DNA of 8,366 nucleotides from an uncultured bacterium (lineage in GTDB: Bacteria; Bacillota_I; Bacilli_A; RF39; UBA660), in contig OMUM01000102.1 of assembly GCA_900314225.1 (NCBI GenBank), positions 1 through 8,366 of the forward strand, written 5' to 3'. The notes under the pieces were generated by a model. The model had not been told where the DNA came from, did no database searches, and saw only the letters and a program-made list of their open reading frames with translations. Shown here piece by piece: positions 1 through 6,690 of the stretch. The position numbers and the translations under genes were made by a program. How positions within the stretch are numbered: position 1 is the first letter of the stretch; each line of letters opens with the position of its first letter.

Positions 1-1842
1 GCAACAGGTACTGGTAAAACTTTTACTATTGCCAATGTTATTGCTCGTGTTAATAAACCAACTTTAGTACTTGCTCATAATAAGACTTTAGCTGGACAAC
101 TTTATGGTGAATTAAAAGAATTATTCCCCGAAAATCATGTTGAGTATTTTGTATCTTATTATGATTATTATCAACCGGAAGCCTATGTTCCATCAACTGA
201 TACGTACATTGAAAAAGACTCATCAATTAATGATGAAATAGATGAATTACGTCATGCCGCAACTTCCGCCCTTATAACAAGTCGTGATGTCATTGTAGTC
301 TCATCTGTATCCTGTATCTATGGTATTGGAGAAGTTGAAGAATATAAAAGTAAGATGTTAACATTATCTGTGGGACAAACTACACCTAGAGAAAAGATAT
401 TAACAAAACTTGTGGAAATGTTATATGAACGAAATGACTTTGATTTTAAACGTGGTACTTTCAGAGTAAGAGGAGATACTCTAGAGATAATACCAGCTAA
501 TCAAAATACAACTGGATACAGAATAGAATTCTTTGATGAAGAAATTGATAGAATTAGTGAAATTGATACTTTGACGGGAACAATTTTAAAAAATGTTAAA
601 AACGTAAGTATTTTTCCAGCTTCTCATTATGTTGTAAGTGATGAGAAATTACAAGCTGGTATAAAAAGAATAAAAGCTGAACTTGCTGATAGATTAAAAT
701 ATTTAAAAGAAAATAATCATTTACTTGCTGCTGAACGTCTAGAACAAAGAACTAATTATGATATTGAAATGTTAGAGGAAACTGGCTTTTGTTCTGGAAT
801 TGAAAATTATTCTGCTCCAATGGCTGGACGACTACCTGGAGAAACTCCAACTACTTTAATGGACTTCTTTCCGGATGACTATTTATTAGTAGTTGATGAG
901 TCTCATGTTACTCTACCTCAAGTTAGAGGAATGTATAATGGTGATAGAGCTAGAAAAATGAATCTTGTTGAATATGGTTTTAGATTACCTAGTGCCTTAG
1001 ATAATAGACCACTAAAATATAATGAATTTGAAAAAAAGATTAATCAAGCAATTTACATATCCGCAACTCCTGGAGACTTAGAATTAGAACATACTAATCA
1101 TCAGTATGTTGAACAAATAATTAGACCGACAGGACTATTAGATCCAACAATTGAAGTTCGAAAAACTGAAGGTCAAATAGATGACTTAGTCGGAGAAATT
1201 AATGAACGAATTAAAAATAATGAAAGAGTCCTAGTAACTACTTTAACTATTAGAATGGCTGAAGAGTTAACTAATTATTTAAAAGAATTAGATATTAAAG
1301 TAGCCTATCTTCATAGTGAAGTAAAAACACTTGAGCGAATGCAAATAATTCATGATGTAAGAGCAGGTAAATATGATGTCCTAGTCGGAATAAATCTTTT
1401 ACGTGAAGGTCTAGATATTCCAGAAGTCAGTTTAATTGCTATACTTGATGCTGATAAAGAAGGCTTTTTAAGAAGTGAGCGAAGTCTAATTCAAACAATA
1501 GGTAGATGTGCTAGAAATGCTCATGGTCATGTTATAATGTATGGAGATAAGATAACTGATTCTATGCGCCTAGCTATTGATGAAACAGCTCGTCGTCGTA
1601 AAATCCAAGAAGCCTATAATAAGGAACATAATATTATTCCTCAAACTATTAAAAAAGATATTCGAGAAGTAATTTCTAACACTGATACAGAAACTAAAAA
1701 GACTAAGAAACCAAGTAAAAAAGAACTTATTAAAAATATGGACTCTATTGAACATGAAATGCGTGAAGCTGCCAAGAACTTAGACTTTGAAAGAGCCATG
1801 GAGTTACGTGATATCTTATTTGAAATGAAATCAAATTTTTAA
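1..1842 (+). CDS. uvrB: Excinuclease ABC subunit B (UvrB), 5' end cut off by the window
   Basis: UvrB is the damage-verifying, helicase-like subunit of nucleotide excision repair. UvrA loads it on DNA and it then recruits UvrC. The frame is open from base 1 to the TAA at 1840-1842, giving 613 residues. Against my recollection of the B. subtilis protein (about 661 residues), roughly 39 N-terminal residues lie outside the window. Visible in order: Walker A ATGTGKT at fragment residues 1-7; the tyrosine-rich beta-hairpin YYDYYQPEAY starting at residue 53, which clamps DNA; the DESH box at 299-302; REGLDIPEVS; motif VI QTIGRCARN at about 498-506; a lysine-rich linker; and a C-terminal UVR motif (EHEMREAAKNLDFERAMELR), which contacts UvrC. 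Motif VI has Cys where Ala is usual. An internal ATG at 355 is not the start, because conserved UvrB sequence continues upstream. The Nudix gene follows after 13 bases, so the two are probably cotranscribed. Identification is very secure. Confidence 0.98.
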   Translation, partial: ATGTGKTFTIANVIARVNKPTLVLAHNKTLAGQLYGELKELFPENHVEYFVSYYDYYQPEAYVPSTDTYIEKDSSINDEIDELRHAATSALITSRDVIVVSSVSCIYGIGEVEEYKSKMLTLSVGQTTPREKILTKLVEMLYERNDFDFKRGTFRVRGDTLEIIPANQNTTGYRIEFFDEEIDRISEIDTLTGTILKNVKNVSIFPASHYVVSDEKLQAGIKRIKAELADRLKYLKENNHLLAAERLEQRTNYDIEMLEETGFCSGIENYSAPMAGRLPGETPTTLMDFFPDDYLLVVDESHVTLPQVRGMYNGDRARKMNLVEYGFRLPSALDNRPLKYNEFEKKINQAIYISATPGDLELEHTNHQYVEQIIRPTGLLDPTIEVRKTEGQIDDLVGEINERIKNNERVLVTTLTIRMAEELTNYLKELDIKVAYLHSEVKTLERMQIIHDVRAGKYDVLVGINLLREGLDIPEVSLIAILDADKEGFLRSERSLIQTIGRCARNAHGHVIMYGDKITDSMRLAIDETARRRKIQEAYNKEHNIIPQTIKKDIREVISNTDTETKKTKKPSKKELIKNMDSIEHEMREAAKNLDFERAMELRDILFEMKSNF

Positions 1843-1847
1843 GGAGG
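1841..1847 (+). promoter_or_regulatory. Shine-Dalgarno site of the Nudix gene, overlapping the uvrB stop codon
   Basis: AAGGAGG lies 8 bases before the ATG at 1856 and shares its first two bases with the TAA stop of uvrB. The strong site fixes the Nudix start. Its overlap with the upstream stop suggests cotranscription with uvrB. Confidence 0.85.
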
Positions 1848-1855
1848 AAAAAATA

Positions 1856-2257
1856 ATGCAAGAAAAGTCATGTGGAGTCATAGTATTTGCAAAAGACAAA
1901 GTCCTACTTATAAAACATAACTTAGGACATATAGGTTTCCCTAAAGGCCATGTCGAAGGAAAAGAAACCGAAGAAGAAACAGCTATTAGAGAAGTAAAAG
2001 AAGAAACAAATTGTGATGTAGAAATAATACCAGGATTTAGAGAAATAATTACCTATAGTCCGAAAAAAAATATAACAAAAGATGTTATCTTCTTTATAGG
2101 AAAACCACTTAATAAAGAACTTTCTCCCCAATTAGCAGAAGTCCAAAAAGTAGACTTTGTTAATTACAAAGAAGCCCTAAATTTATTAACTTATCAAGAT
2201 GAAAAAGATTTACTAAAAAAAGCCCTACAATATAAAAATATTTATATAAAATTCTAA
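1856..2257 (+). CDS. Nudix hydrolase, diadenosine tetraphosphate (Ap4A) hydrolase-like
   Basis: A 133-residue single-domain Nudix protein, a typical length for the family. Nudix enzymes hydrolyse nucleoside diphosphates linked to another group, using metal bound by the Nudix box. The box spans residues 31-53 and fits G-x5-E-x7-REUxEE: G31, E37, R45, E46, E49 and E50 are all present. The N-terminal SCGVIVF, the GFPKGHVE segment before the box and the GFREIITY segment after it resemble asymmetric Ap4A hydrolases, so that is the best substrate guess. Two departures are visible: the usual KGE near the box start reads GKE, and the position usually glycine after the EE pair is Asn (ETN). It has no signal peptide or membrane segment and is presumably cytosolic. 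It sits just behind uvrB with a strong ribosome site and is followed by a terminator. The family is sure; the exact substrate is inferred, since Nudix specificity is hard to read from sequence. Confidence 0.88.
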   Translation: MQEKSCGVIVFAKDKVLLIKHNLGHIGFPKGHVEGKETEEETAIREVKEETNCDVEIIPGFREIITYSPKKNITKDVIFFIGKPLNKELSPQLAEVQKVDFVNYKEALNLLTYQDEKDLLKKALQYKNIYIKF

Positions 2258-2287
2258 AACATAATAAATATATGAATATAAAAATAT

Positions 2288-2314
2288 AAACATATAAAAC
2301 AAAAACATATAAAA
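2288..2314 (+). repeat. Two direct copies of a 12-base AT-rich sequence
   Basis: AAACATATAAAA occurs at 2288-2299 and again at 2303-2314, separated by CAA, in the gap between the Nudix gene and the terminator hairpin. The rest of this gap (from 2258) is similarly AT-rich. It may be simple low-complexity drift. No function is claimed. Confidence 0.4.
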
Positions 2315-2315
2315 G

Positions 2316-2344
2316 CTAGATTAGATTATCTAATCTAGTTTTTT
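2316..2344 (+). terminator. Rho-independent, probably bidirectional terminator between convergent genes
   Basis: A perfect 10-base-pair stem is formed by CTAGATTAGA (2316-2325) and TCTAATCTAG (2329-2338) around the loop TTA. Six T residues (2339-2344) follow on the plus strand. On the minus strand the same stem is followed by C and then TTTT (complement of 2311-2315), so it can also stop the glycosyltransferase transcript. It sits exactly between the converging Nudix and glycosyltransferase genes. Its T run overlaps the glycosyltransferase stop codon (2343-2345). Confidence 0.88.
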
Positions 2345-3770
2345 ACTTACTAAATACATCTAAGTAATCAATAAATCTTTCTTTATCATAACTATAACTA
2401 AATGATTTATCTCTATATTTATAAGCTTCTAATACTTTGTTTTTTAGTAAATCATAATTATTATCAAAATAATTAAGTGGAATAACAATACCATTTACTC
2501 CATCAACAATCCCTAATTCATGAATAGCTGGAATATCTGTTGTTATTACTTTAACATTAGCACATAAAGCCTCAGTTAGTGAATATGACAAAGCTTCACT
2601 CCTACTAAATTGTACTAAGTAGTCAGCATCCATAATATAATCAATTGTATTTGTGACACAATGTCTAAAAATAAGTCCATTTCTATTTTCTTCAACAACA
2701 TCTGTAAATACTTCCCAAGTATAAGGAATATTCAAATCATCTAATATTGAAGCAAATATCTTTACTCTCTCAATTCCCTTTTCTGGAGCATTTCTACATG
2801 CTGTAATAAGTTTTAAATGAGCTTTTATTTTACTTTTATCATAAGTATATGGATTATAAATATATTCAATATTATTTGTTGGAAAATACCCATTAGCTCT
2901 ATCTCTTGCTACTTTAGAAACAGCAATATATCTATCATATATATCATCACTAAATCTAGCAGAATGTTCATAGTCAGACATATTACCATGAATAAATATT
3001 GAATTCTCATTTAAAGAATAAATATTAATTGGATAAAAATAAGTAGAATAAGTAGTAACTAAATTATCACAAACATAATCTATCTTAGAATCATATTTAA
3101 TACACTTAAATCTTTCCTTAAAGTGATTTAAAGTATCTTCATTAATCTTTGTATAAATAATTGTAATATCAAAGTCAAAAGCTTTACCAATTTCATTTAA
3201 CCAAGTAATATATCCATTAAATAATCCATTACAAAACTCCCCCATATAAATAATATTCTTATAATAAACGTGATTCCTTCTATTTACTAATCCTAAAATA
3301 TTTAATCTTAAGCCATCTCTATTATGATAATAAATTACTTCACTTATAACTTCTCTTTTCTTAAATAAATTCTTTATCTTTTCAACATTATCTAATATAT
3401 TAGGATTTTCTATTAATTTAATTAAATCTTCTTTTAAATATACATAATTCCAAATATATGAATTATTATGAACTAAATTATTACTTAAATCATTAAAATC
3501 ATGTCTTACTTTTAATTTTCTTTTATAATTATAATTAATTTGATAATTTATAAAACATAGATCAAATAAACTATTTCTAATCTTATCTAAAATAATATTA
3601 AAATAATTACTATCAATACTATCTTCTATATTTATAAAAGTAATATATTTTCCTTTTGCTTTATATATATCCTGTATGTCTTTATATAAAATAATTTCTA
3701 CTTCATCTTCAGCAATTATTTCTATATTTTTATTACCAAGTACAAAAGTCGTTAATAATTTATCCATCAT
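2343..3770 (-). CDS. Glycosyltransferase: GT4-like GT-B enzyme with a degenerate GT2-like N-terminal region
   Basis: A 475-residue protein on the opposite strand to its neighbours. Residues about 155-475 look like a GT4-family GT-B glycosyltransferase, which moves a sugar from a nucleotide-sugar donor. There is an IAVSKVARD segment at 282-290 followed by IEYIYNPY, then CRNAPEKGIERV at 325-336 in the donor-side domain, then E392-x7-E400 within SEALSYSLTEAL, then ITTDIPAIHELG. Residues about 13-150 recall the second half of a GT2 enzyme: KAKGKYITFINIED at 37-50 parallels the usual AKGKYITFLDSDD, and IWNYVYLKEDL (106-116) and ISEVIYYHNRDG (142-153) parallel later GT2 segments. The GT2 start (a SIIIPVYN-like strand) is missing and the DxD-type metal site reads IED. 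That domain is therefore probably inactive and structural. No signal peptide or obvious membrane helix is seen. The product is probably a surface polysaccharide or glycolipid; acceptor and sugar cannot be read. The gene is visibly richer in A+T than uvrA or uvrB. The start could be the first (3770) or second (3767) of two adjacent ATGs. Confidence 0.85.
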   Translation of the reverse strand: MMDKLLTTFVLGNKNIEIIAEDEVEIILYKDIQDIYKAKGKYITFINIEDSIDSNYFNIILDKIRNSLFDLCFINYQINYNYKRKLKVRHDFNDLSNNLVHNNSYIWNYVYLKEDLIKLIENPNILDNVEKIKNLFKKREVISEVIYYHNRDGLRLNILGLVNRRNHVYYKNIIYMGEFCNGLFNGYITWLNEIGKAFDFDITIIYTKINEDTLNHFKERFKCIKYDSKIDYVCDNLVTTYSTYFYPINIYSLNENSIFIHGNMSDYEHSARFSDDIYDRYIAVSKVARDRANGYFPTNNIEYIYNPYTYDKSKIKAHLKLITACRNAPEKGIERVKIFASILDDLNIPYTWEVFTDVVEENRNGLIFRHCVTNTIDYIMDADYLVQFSRSEALSYSLTEALCANVKVITTDIPAIHELGIVDGVNGIVIPLNYFDNNYDLLKNKVLEAYKYRDKSFSYSYDKERFIDYLDVFSK

Positions 3771-3779
3771 ATCACATCC
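3771..3779 (-). promoter_or_regulatory. Shine-Dalgarno-like site of the glycosyltransferase
   Basis: On the minus strand GGATGTGAT directly abuts ATGATG. It matches the extended consensus GGAGGTGAT with one mismatch. Aligned that way, the core lies 4 bases from the first ATG and 7 from the second, which slightly favours the second Met (3767). The bare GGA core is well spaced for the first. The start stays ambiguous by one codon. Confidence 0.55.
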
Positions 3780-3780
3780 A

Positions 3781-3794
3781 ATTATACTATAGCA
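3781..3794 (-). promoter_or_regulatory. Candidate -10 region for the glycosyltransferase gene
   Basis: Reading the minus strand, TGCTATAGT (3794-3786) fits an extended -10, and TATAAT (3786-3781) follows at once, sharing one base. No convincing -35 hexamer lies at the usual distance (the nearest is TTTTAC, 16 bases before TATAAT). Either element would start the transcript only about 5-15 bases before the ATG, an unusually short leader. The match is to consensus only. Confidence 0.4.
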
Positions 3795-3840
3795 AAATCT
3801 TCGTAAAAATTCATCTTTTGGTTATAAAATATTAATTTTG

Positions 3841-3849
3841 TGGTACAAT
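3841..3849 (+). promoter_or_regulatory. Candidate extended -10 promoter element for uvrA
   Basis: TGGTACAAT is a TGn-TACAAT extended -10. No good -35 is present: GTTATA lies 17 bases upstream, and TTGGTT is 20 bases away. Transcription would begin near 3856, at the Shine-Dalgarno site itself, leaving a leader of about 10 bases. An alternative -10, TAAAAT at 3825-3830, would give a leader of about 30 bases. I see no LexA/DinR-type palindrome (GAAC-n4-GTTC) in the 96-base gap. Confidence 0.4.
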
Positions 3850-3855
3850 ATCGAC

Positions 3856-3862
3856 AGGTGAT
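3856..3862 (+). promoter_or_regulatory. Shine-Dalgarno site that fixes the uvrA start
   Basis: AGGTGAT lies 4 bases before the ATG at 3867 (about 8 from the AGG core). It supports that ATG over the in-frame GTG at 3840, which would add nine residues unlike any UvrA N-terminus and would overlap the candidate promoter. Confidence 0.75.
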
Positions 3863-3866
3863 TTTT

Positions 3867-6686
3867 ATGGATAAAATTATAGTTAAAGGTGCTAGAGAGA
3901 ATAATTTAAAAAATATAGATATAGAGCTACCTAAGAATAAGATGATTGTTATGACTGGTCTTTCTGGTAGTGGAAAATCTTCTCTTGCTTTTGATACAAT
4001 TTATGCTGAAGGACAAAGAAGATATGTTGAAAGTTTATCTGCTTATGCTAGACAATTTTTGGGGGGAACAGAAAAACCTGATGTAGACTCAATTGAAGGA
4101 TTGTCTCCGGCTATTAGTATTGATCAAAAAACTACTTCTAATAATCCTCGTTCTACAGTTGGAACAGTTACTGAAATATATGATTATTTGAGACTTTTAT
4201 TTGCTCGTGTAGGAACACCTTTCTGTCCAAACCACAACATTCCAATTACTTCCCAAAGTGTTGAAGAAATGACTAATAAAGTTATGGAGTATCCTATTGG
4301 AACAAAGATGATTATTATGTCACCAGTCGTTCATGGTGAAAAAGGAACTCAAAAAGATTTATTTGAACATCTAACCAAGGAAGGTTATGTCAGAGTAAGA
4401 GTTGATGGCGAAATGCATGACTTATCAGAAGAAATAAATCTTGATAAAAACACTAAACATAGAGTAGAAGTAGTAATTGATCGAATTGTCCTAAAAGAAG
4501 AATCTCGTACTAGATTATTTGAAGCAATTGAACAATCCACTAAATTATCTAATGGTAAAGTAGTAATTGAAATATTAGGTGAAAATAAAAAAGAATTAGT
4601 CTTTTCTGAGCAATTTGCTTGTCCCCACTGTGAATTTAGTCTACCAGAGCTGGAACCAAGACTATTTAGTTTTAATGCACCATACGGAGCTTGCCCTGAT
4701 TGTAAAGGCTTAGGAATAAAACTTCAAATTGATCCAGATTTAGTTATTCCTGATAAGTCTTTATCTATAAATGAAGGCTGTATTAAAACTTTAAGTGATG
4801 ACCAAGAAAATATTGACTACAAGAAACTAGAATGTGTTTGTAAACACTATAAAATAGATATGGATAAGCCTTTTAATAAATTAACTAAGAAACAAAAAGG
4901 AATGATTTTATATGGCTCAGATGAAATAATTCATTTTAATTATCGTACTAAAAGTGGTAATTTAATGGATTCTAAGTCCTTTTACGAAGGAATAATTAAT
5001 AACTTACAAAGAAGATATATGGAAACAACCTCTACTTGGATTAGAGAATGGTTAGAAAATTATATGATTGAATACGAATGTGATACTTGTAAAGGAGCTA
5101 GATTAAATAATGATGTTCTTCAAGTAAAAATTAATCATAAAAATATCTATGAAGTAACTTGCATGAGTATTAAAGAGCTTATTCCCTTTTTTAAAAATCT
5201 AAAACTTTCTAAAGAAAAGGAAGAAATAGCTCGCCTTGTCTTAAAAGAAATTGAAGATAGATTAGATTTCTTACAAAATGTTGGTCTTGAATATTTAACT
5301 TTAAGTAGAAGTGCTGGAACTTTATCCGGTGGAGAAGCTCAAAGAATTAGACTTGCTACTCAAATAGGCTCACACCTAAGTGGTGTCTTATATGTCTTGG
5401 ATGAACCTAGTATTGGACTTCATCAAAGAGATAATGAAAAATTAATTAAATCAATGCAAGAGATGCGTGATTTAGGAAATACTTTAATTGTTGTTGAACA
5501 CGATGAAGACACAATGCGTGCCTGTGATTATCTAGTAGATATTGGACCAGGAGCAGGCGATAAAGGTGGCAAAGTTGTTGCTTGCGGAACTCCAGAAGAA
5601 GTAATGAAATGTGAAAATAGTATTACTGGACAATATTTAAGTGGTAAAAAAAGAATTGAAATTCCAAAAACTAGAAGAAAAGGCACTGGTAAATTTTTAA
5701 AAATAAAAGGAGCCGAAGAACATAATTTAAAAAATATTAATGTTGATATTCCACTTGGTACATTTACTTGTGTAACCGGTGTATCAGGAAGTGGTAAATC
5801 TTCTCTAATAAATGAAATACTTGTCAAAAAAGTATCTCAAGAACTATATCATAGTAAAGATAAACCAGGTAAACATAAAAAAATACTAGGAATTGAAAAC
5901 TTAGATAAGATTGTTGCCATATCACAAAATCCAATTGGTAGAACGCCACGCTCAAATCCAGCAACATACACAGGAGTATTTGATGACATTAGAACACTTT
6001 TCACAACAACAAAAGAAGCTAAGATGTTTGGATTCGGTAAAGACAGATTTTCTTTCAATGTTAAAGGTGGAAGATGTGAAGCTTGTCGAGGAGATGGAGT
6101 TAAAAAAATTGAAATGCATTTTCTTCCTGATGTATATGTTCCTTGTGAAGTTTGTCATGGAACTCGTTATAATCAAGAGACACTTAACATAAAATATAAA
6201 GGAAAAAATATTGCTGAAGTACTTAATATGCGTGTATCAGAAGCCTTAGAATTCTTCGATAATGTTCCAAAAATAAAAAATAAACTAAAAGTCTTAGAAG
6301 AAGTAGGACTAGGTTATATTAAACTAGGACAAAGTGCTCCAACACTATCTGGTGGTGAAGCTGAAAGAGTAAAACTTGCTAAAGAACTTCAAAGAAAAGC
6401 CACAGGTAAAACCCTATTTGTCTTAGATGAACCAACTACCGGACTTCATACTGATGACATCAAGAGATTACTTGCAATTCTTCAAAGAATAGTAGATAAT
6501 AAGGATACAGTAGTTGTAATTGAACACAACCTTGATGTTATAAAAGTTGCTGACTATATCATTGACCTTGGTCCAGAAGGTGGAGATGAAGGTGGAAATA
6601 TTGTCGCAACTGGAACTCCAGAAGAAGTATCTGAAGTAAAAGAATCCTATACTGGACAATTTTTAAAAAAAATTCTTAAGAGGTGA
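3867..6686 (+). CDS. uvrA: Excinuclease ABC subunit A (UvrA)
   Basis: UvrA is the ATP-driven damage sensor of nucleotide excision repair. As a dimer it finds distorted DNA and loads UvrB. The protein is 939 residues from the ATG at 3867, close to family length (about 940-957). The N-terminus MDKIIVKGAR is typical. Both ABC ATPase modules are complete. Module I has Walker A GLSGSGKS at 31-38, signature LSGGEAQR near 486 and Walker B LDEPSIGLH. Module II has Walker A GVSGSGKS near 638, signature LSGGEAER near 827 and Walker B LDEPTTGLH. Zinc-finger cysteines are visible at C252/C255/C276/C279 and C737/C740/C760/C763, the second being the finger needed for damage recognition, and a lone CxxC pair lies in the insert (ECDTCKGARLN). 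The partner gene uvrB lies upstream but is separated by a glycosyltransferase on the other strand, so uvrA seems to use its own promoter. The next gene starts 4 bases after its stop. Confidence 0.98.
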   Translation: MDKIIVKGARENNLKNIDIELPKNKMIVMTGLSGSGKSSLAFDTIYAEGQRRYVESLSAYARQFLGGTEKPDVDSIEGLSPAISIDQKTTSNNPRSTVGTVTEIYDYLRLLFARVGTPFCPNHNIPITSQSVEEMTNKVMEYPIGTKMIIMSPVVHGEKGTQKDLFEHLTKEGYVRVRVDGEMHDLSEEINLDKNTKHRVEVVIDRIVLKEESRTRLFEAIEQSTKLSNGKVVIEILGENKKELVFSEQFACPHCEFSLPELEPRLFSFNAPYGACPDCKGLGIKLQIDPDLVIPDKSLSINEGCIKTLSDDQENIDYKKLECVCKHYKIDMDKPFNKLTKKQKGMILYGSDEIIHFNYRTKSGNLMDSKSFYEGIINNLQRRYMETTSTWIREWLENYMIEYECDTCKGARLNNDVLQVKINHKNIYEVTCMSIKELIPFFKNLKLSKEKEEIARLVLKEIEDRLDFLQNVGLEYLTLSRSAGTLSGGEAQRIRLATQIGSHLSGVLYVLDEPSIGLHQRDNEKLIKSMQEMRDLGNTLIVVEHDEDTMRACDYLVDIGPGAGDKGGKVVACGTPEEVMKCENSITGQYLSGKKRIEIPKTRRKGTGKFLKIKGAEEHNLKNINVDIPLGTFTCVTGVSGSGKSSLINEILVKKVSQELYHSKDKPGKHKKILGIENLDKIVAISQNPIGRTPRSNPATYTGVFDDIRTLFTTTKEAKMFGFGKDRFSFNVKGGRCEACRGDGVKKIEMHFLPDVYVPCEVCHGTRYNQETLNIKYKGKNIAEVLNMRVSEALEFFDNVPKIKNKLKVLEEVGLGYIKLGQSAPTLSGGEAERVKLAKELQRKATGKTLFVLDEPTTGLHTDDIKRLLAILQRIVDNKDTVVVIEHNLDVIKVADYIIDLGPEGGDEGGNIVATGTPEEVSEVKESYTGQFLKKILKR

Positions 6687-6687
6687 G
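6678..6687 (+). promoter_or_regulatory. Shine-Dalgarno site supporting a GTG start for the YvlD-like gene
   Basis: AAGAGGTGAG overlaps the TGA stop of uvrA (6684-6686) and lies just before the GTG at 6691. The encoded protein has no other methionine, so the GTG is the only sensible start. Confidence 0.75.
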
Positions 6688-6690
6688 AAA

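Noticed and set aside
2817..3002. 61-codon open frame on the plus strand inside the glycosyltransferase gene
   Set aside because: It is the complement of AT-rich coding sequence, rich in Ile, Phe and Tyr, with no ribosome site or recognisable motif.
3826..3839. Short inverted repeat (AAAAT-ATTA-ATTTT) in the divergent gap, a possible operator
   Set aside because: Five-base A/T arms are expected by chance in sequence this AT-rich.
3840..3866. GTG start nine codons upstream for uvrA
   Set aside because: The extra residues (VQYRQVIF) do not resemble any UvrA N-terminus and overlap the candidate promoter and ribosome site. The ATG at 3867 gives the typical MDKIIVKGAR start.
4059..4066. T and G homopolymer run (TTTTTGGGGGG) inside uvrA, a possible slippage or phase-variation site or assembly error
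   Set aside because: The frame is intact through it (QFLGGTEKPDVD aligns with the usual UvrA QFLG-x-x-EKPDVD), and a single run in a housekeeping gene is not evidence of phase variation.
5528..6192. Several open frames of 69-99 codons on both strands inside uvrA
   Set aside because: They lie wholly inside a highly conserved UvrA coding region, lack credible ribosome sites and read as low-complexity shadows.
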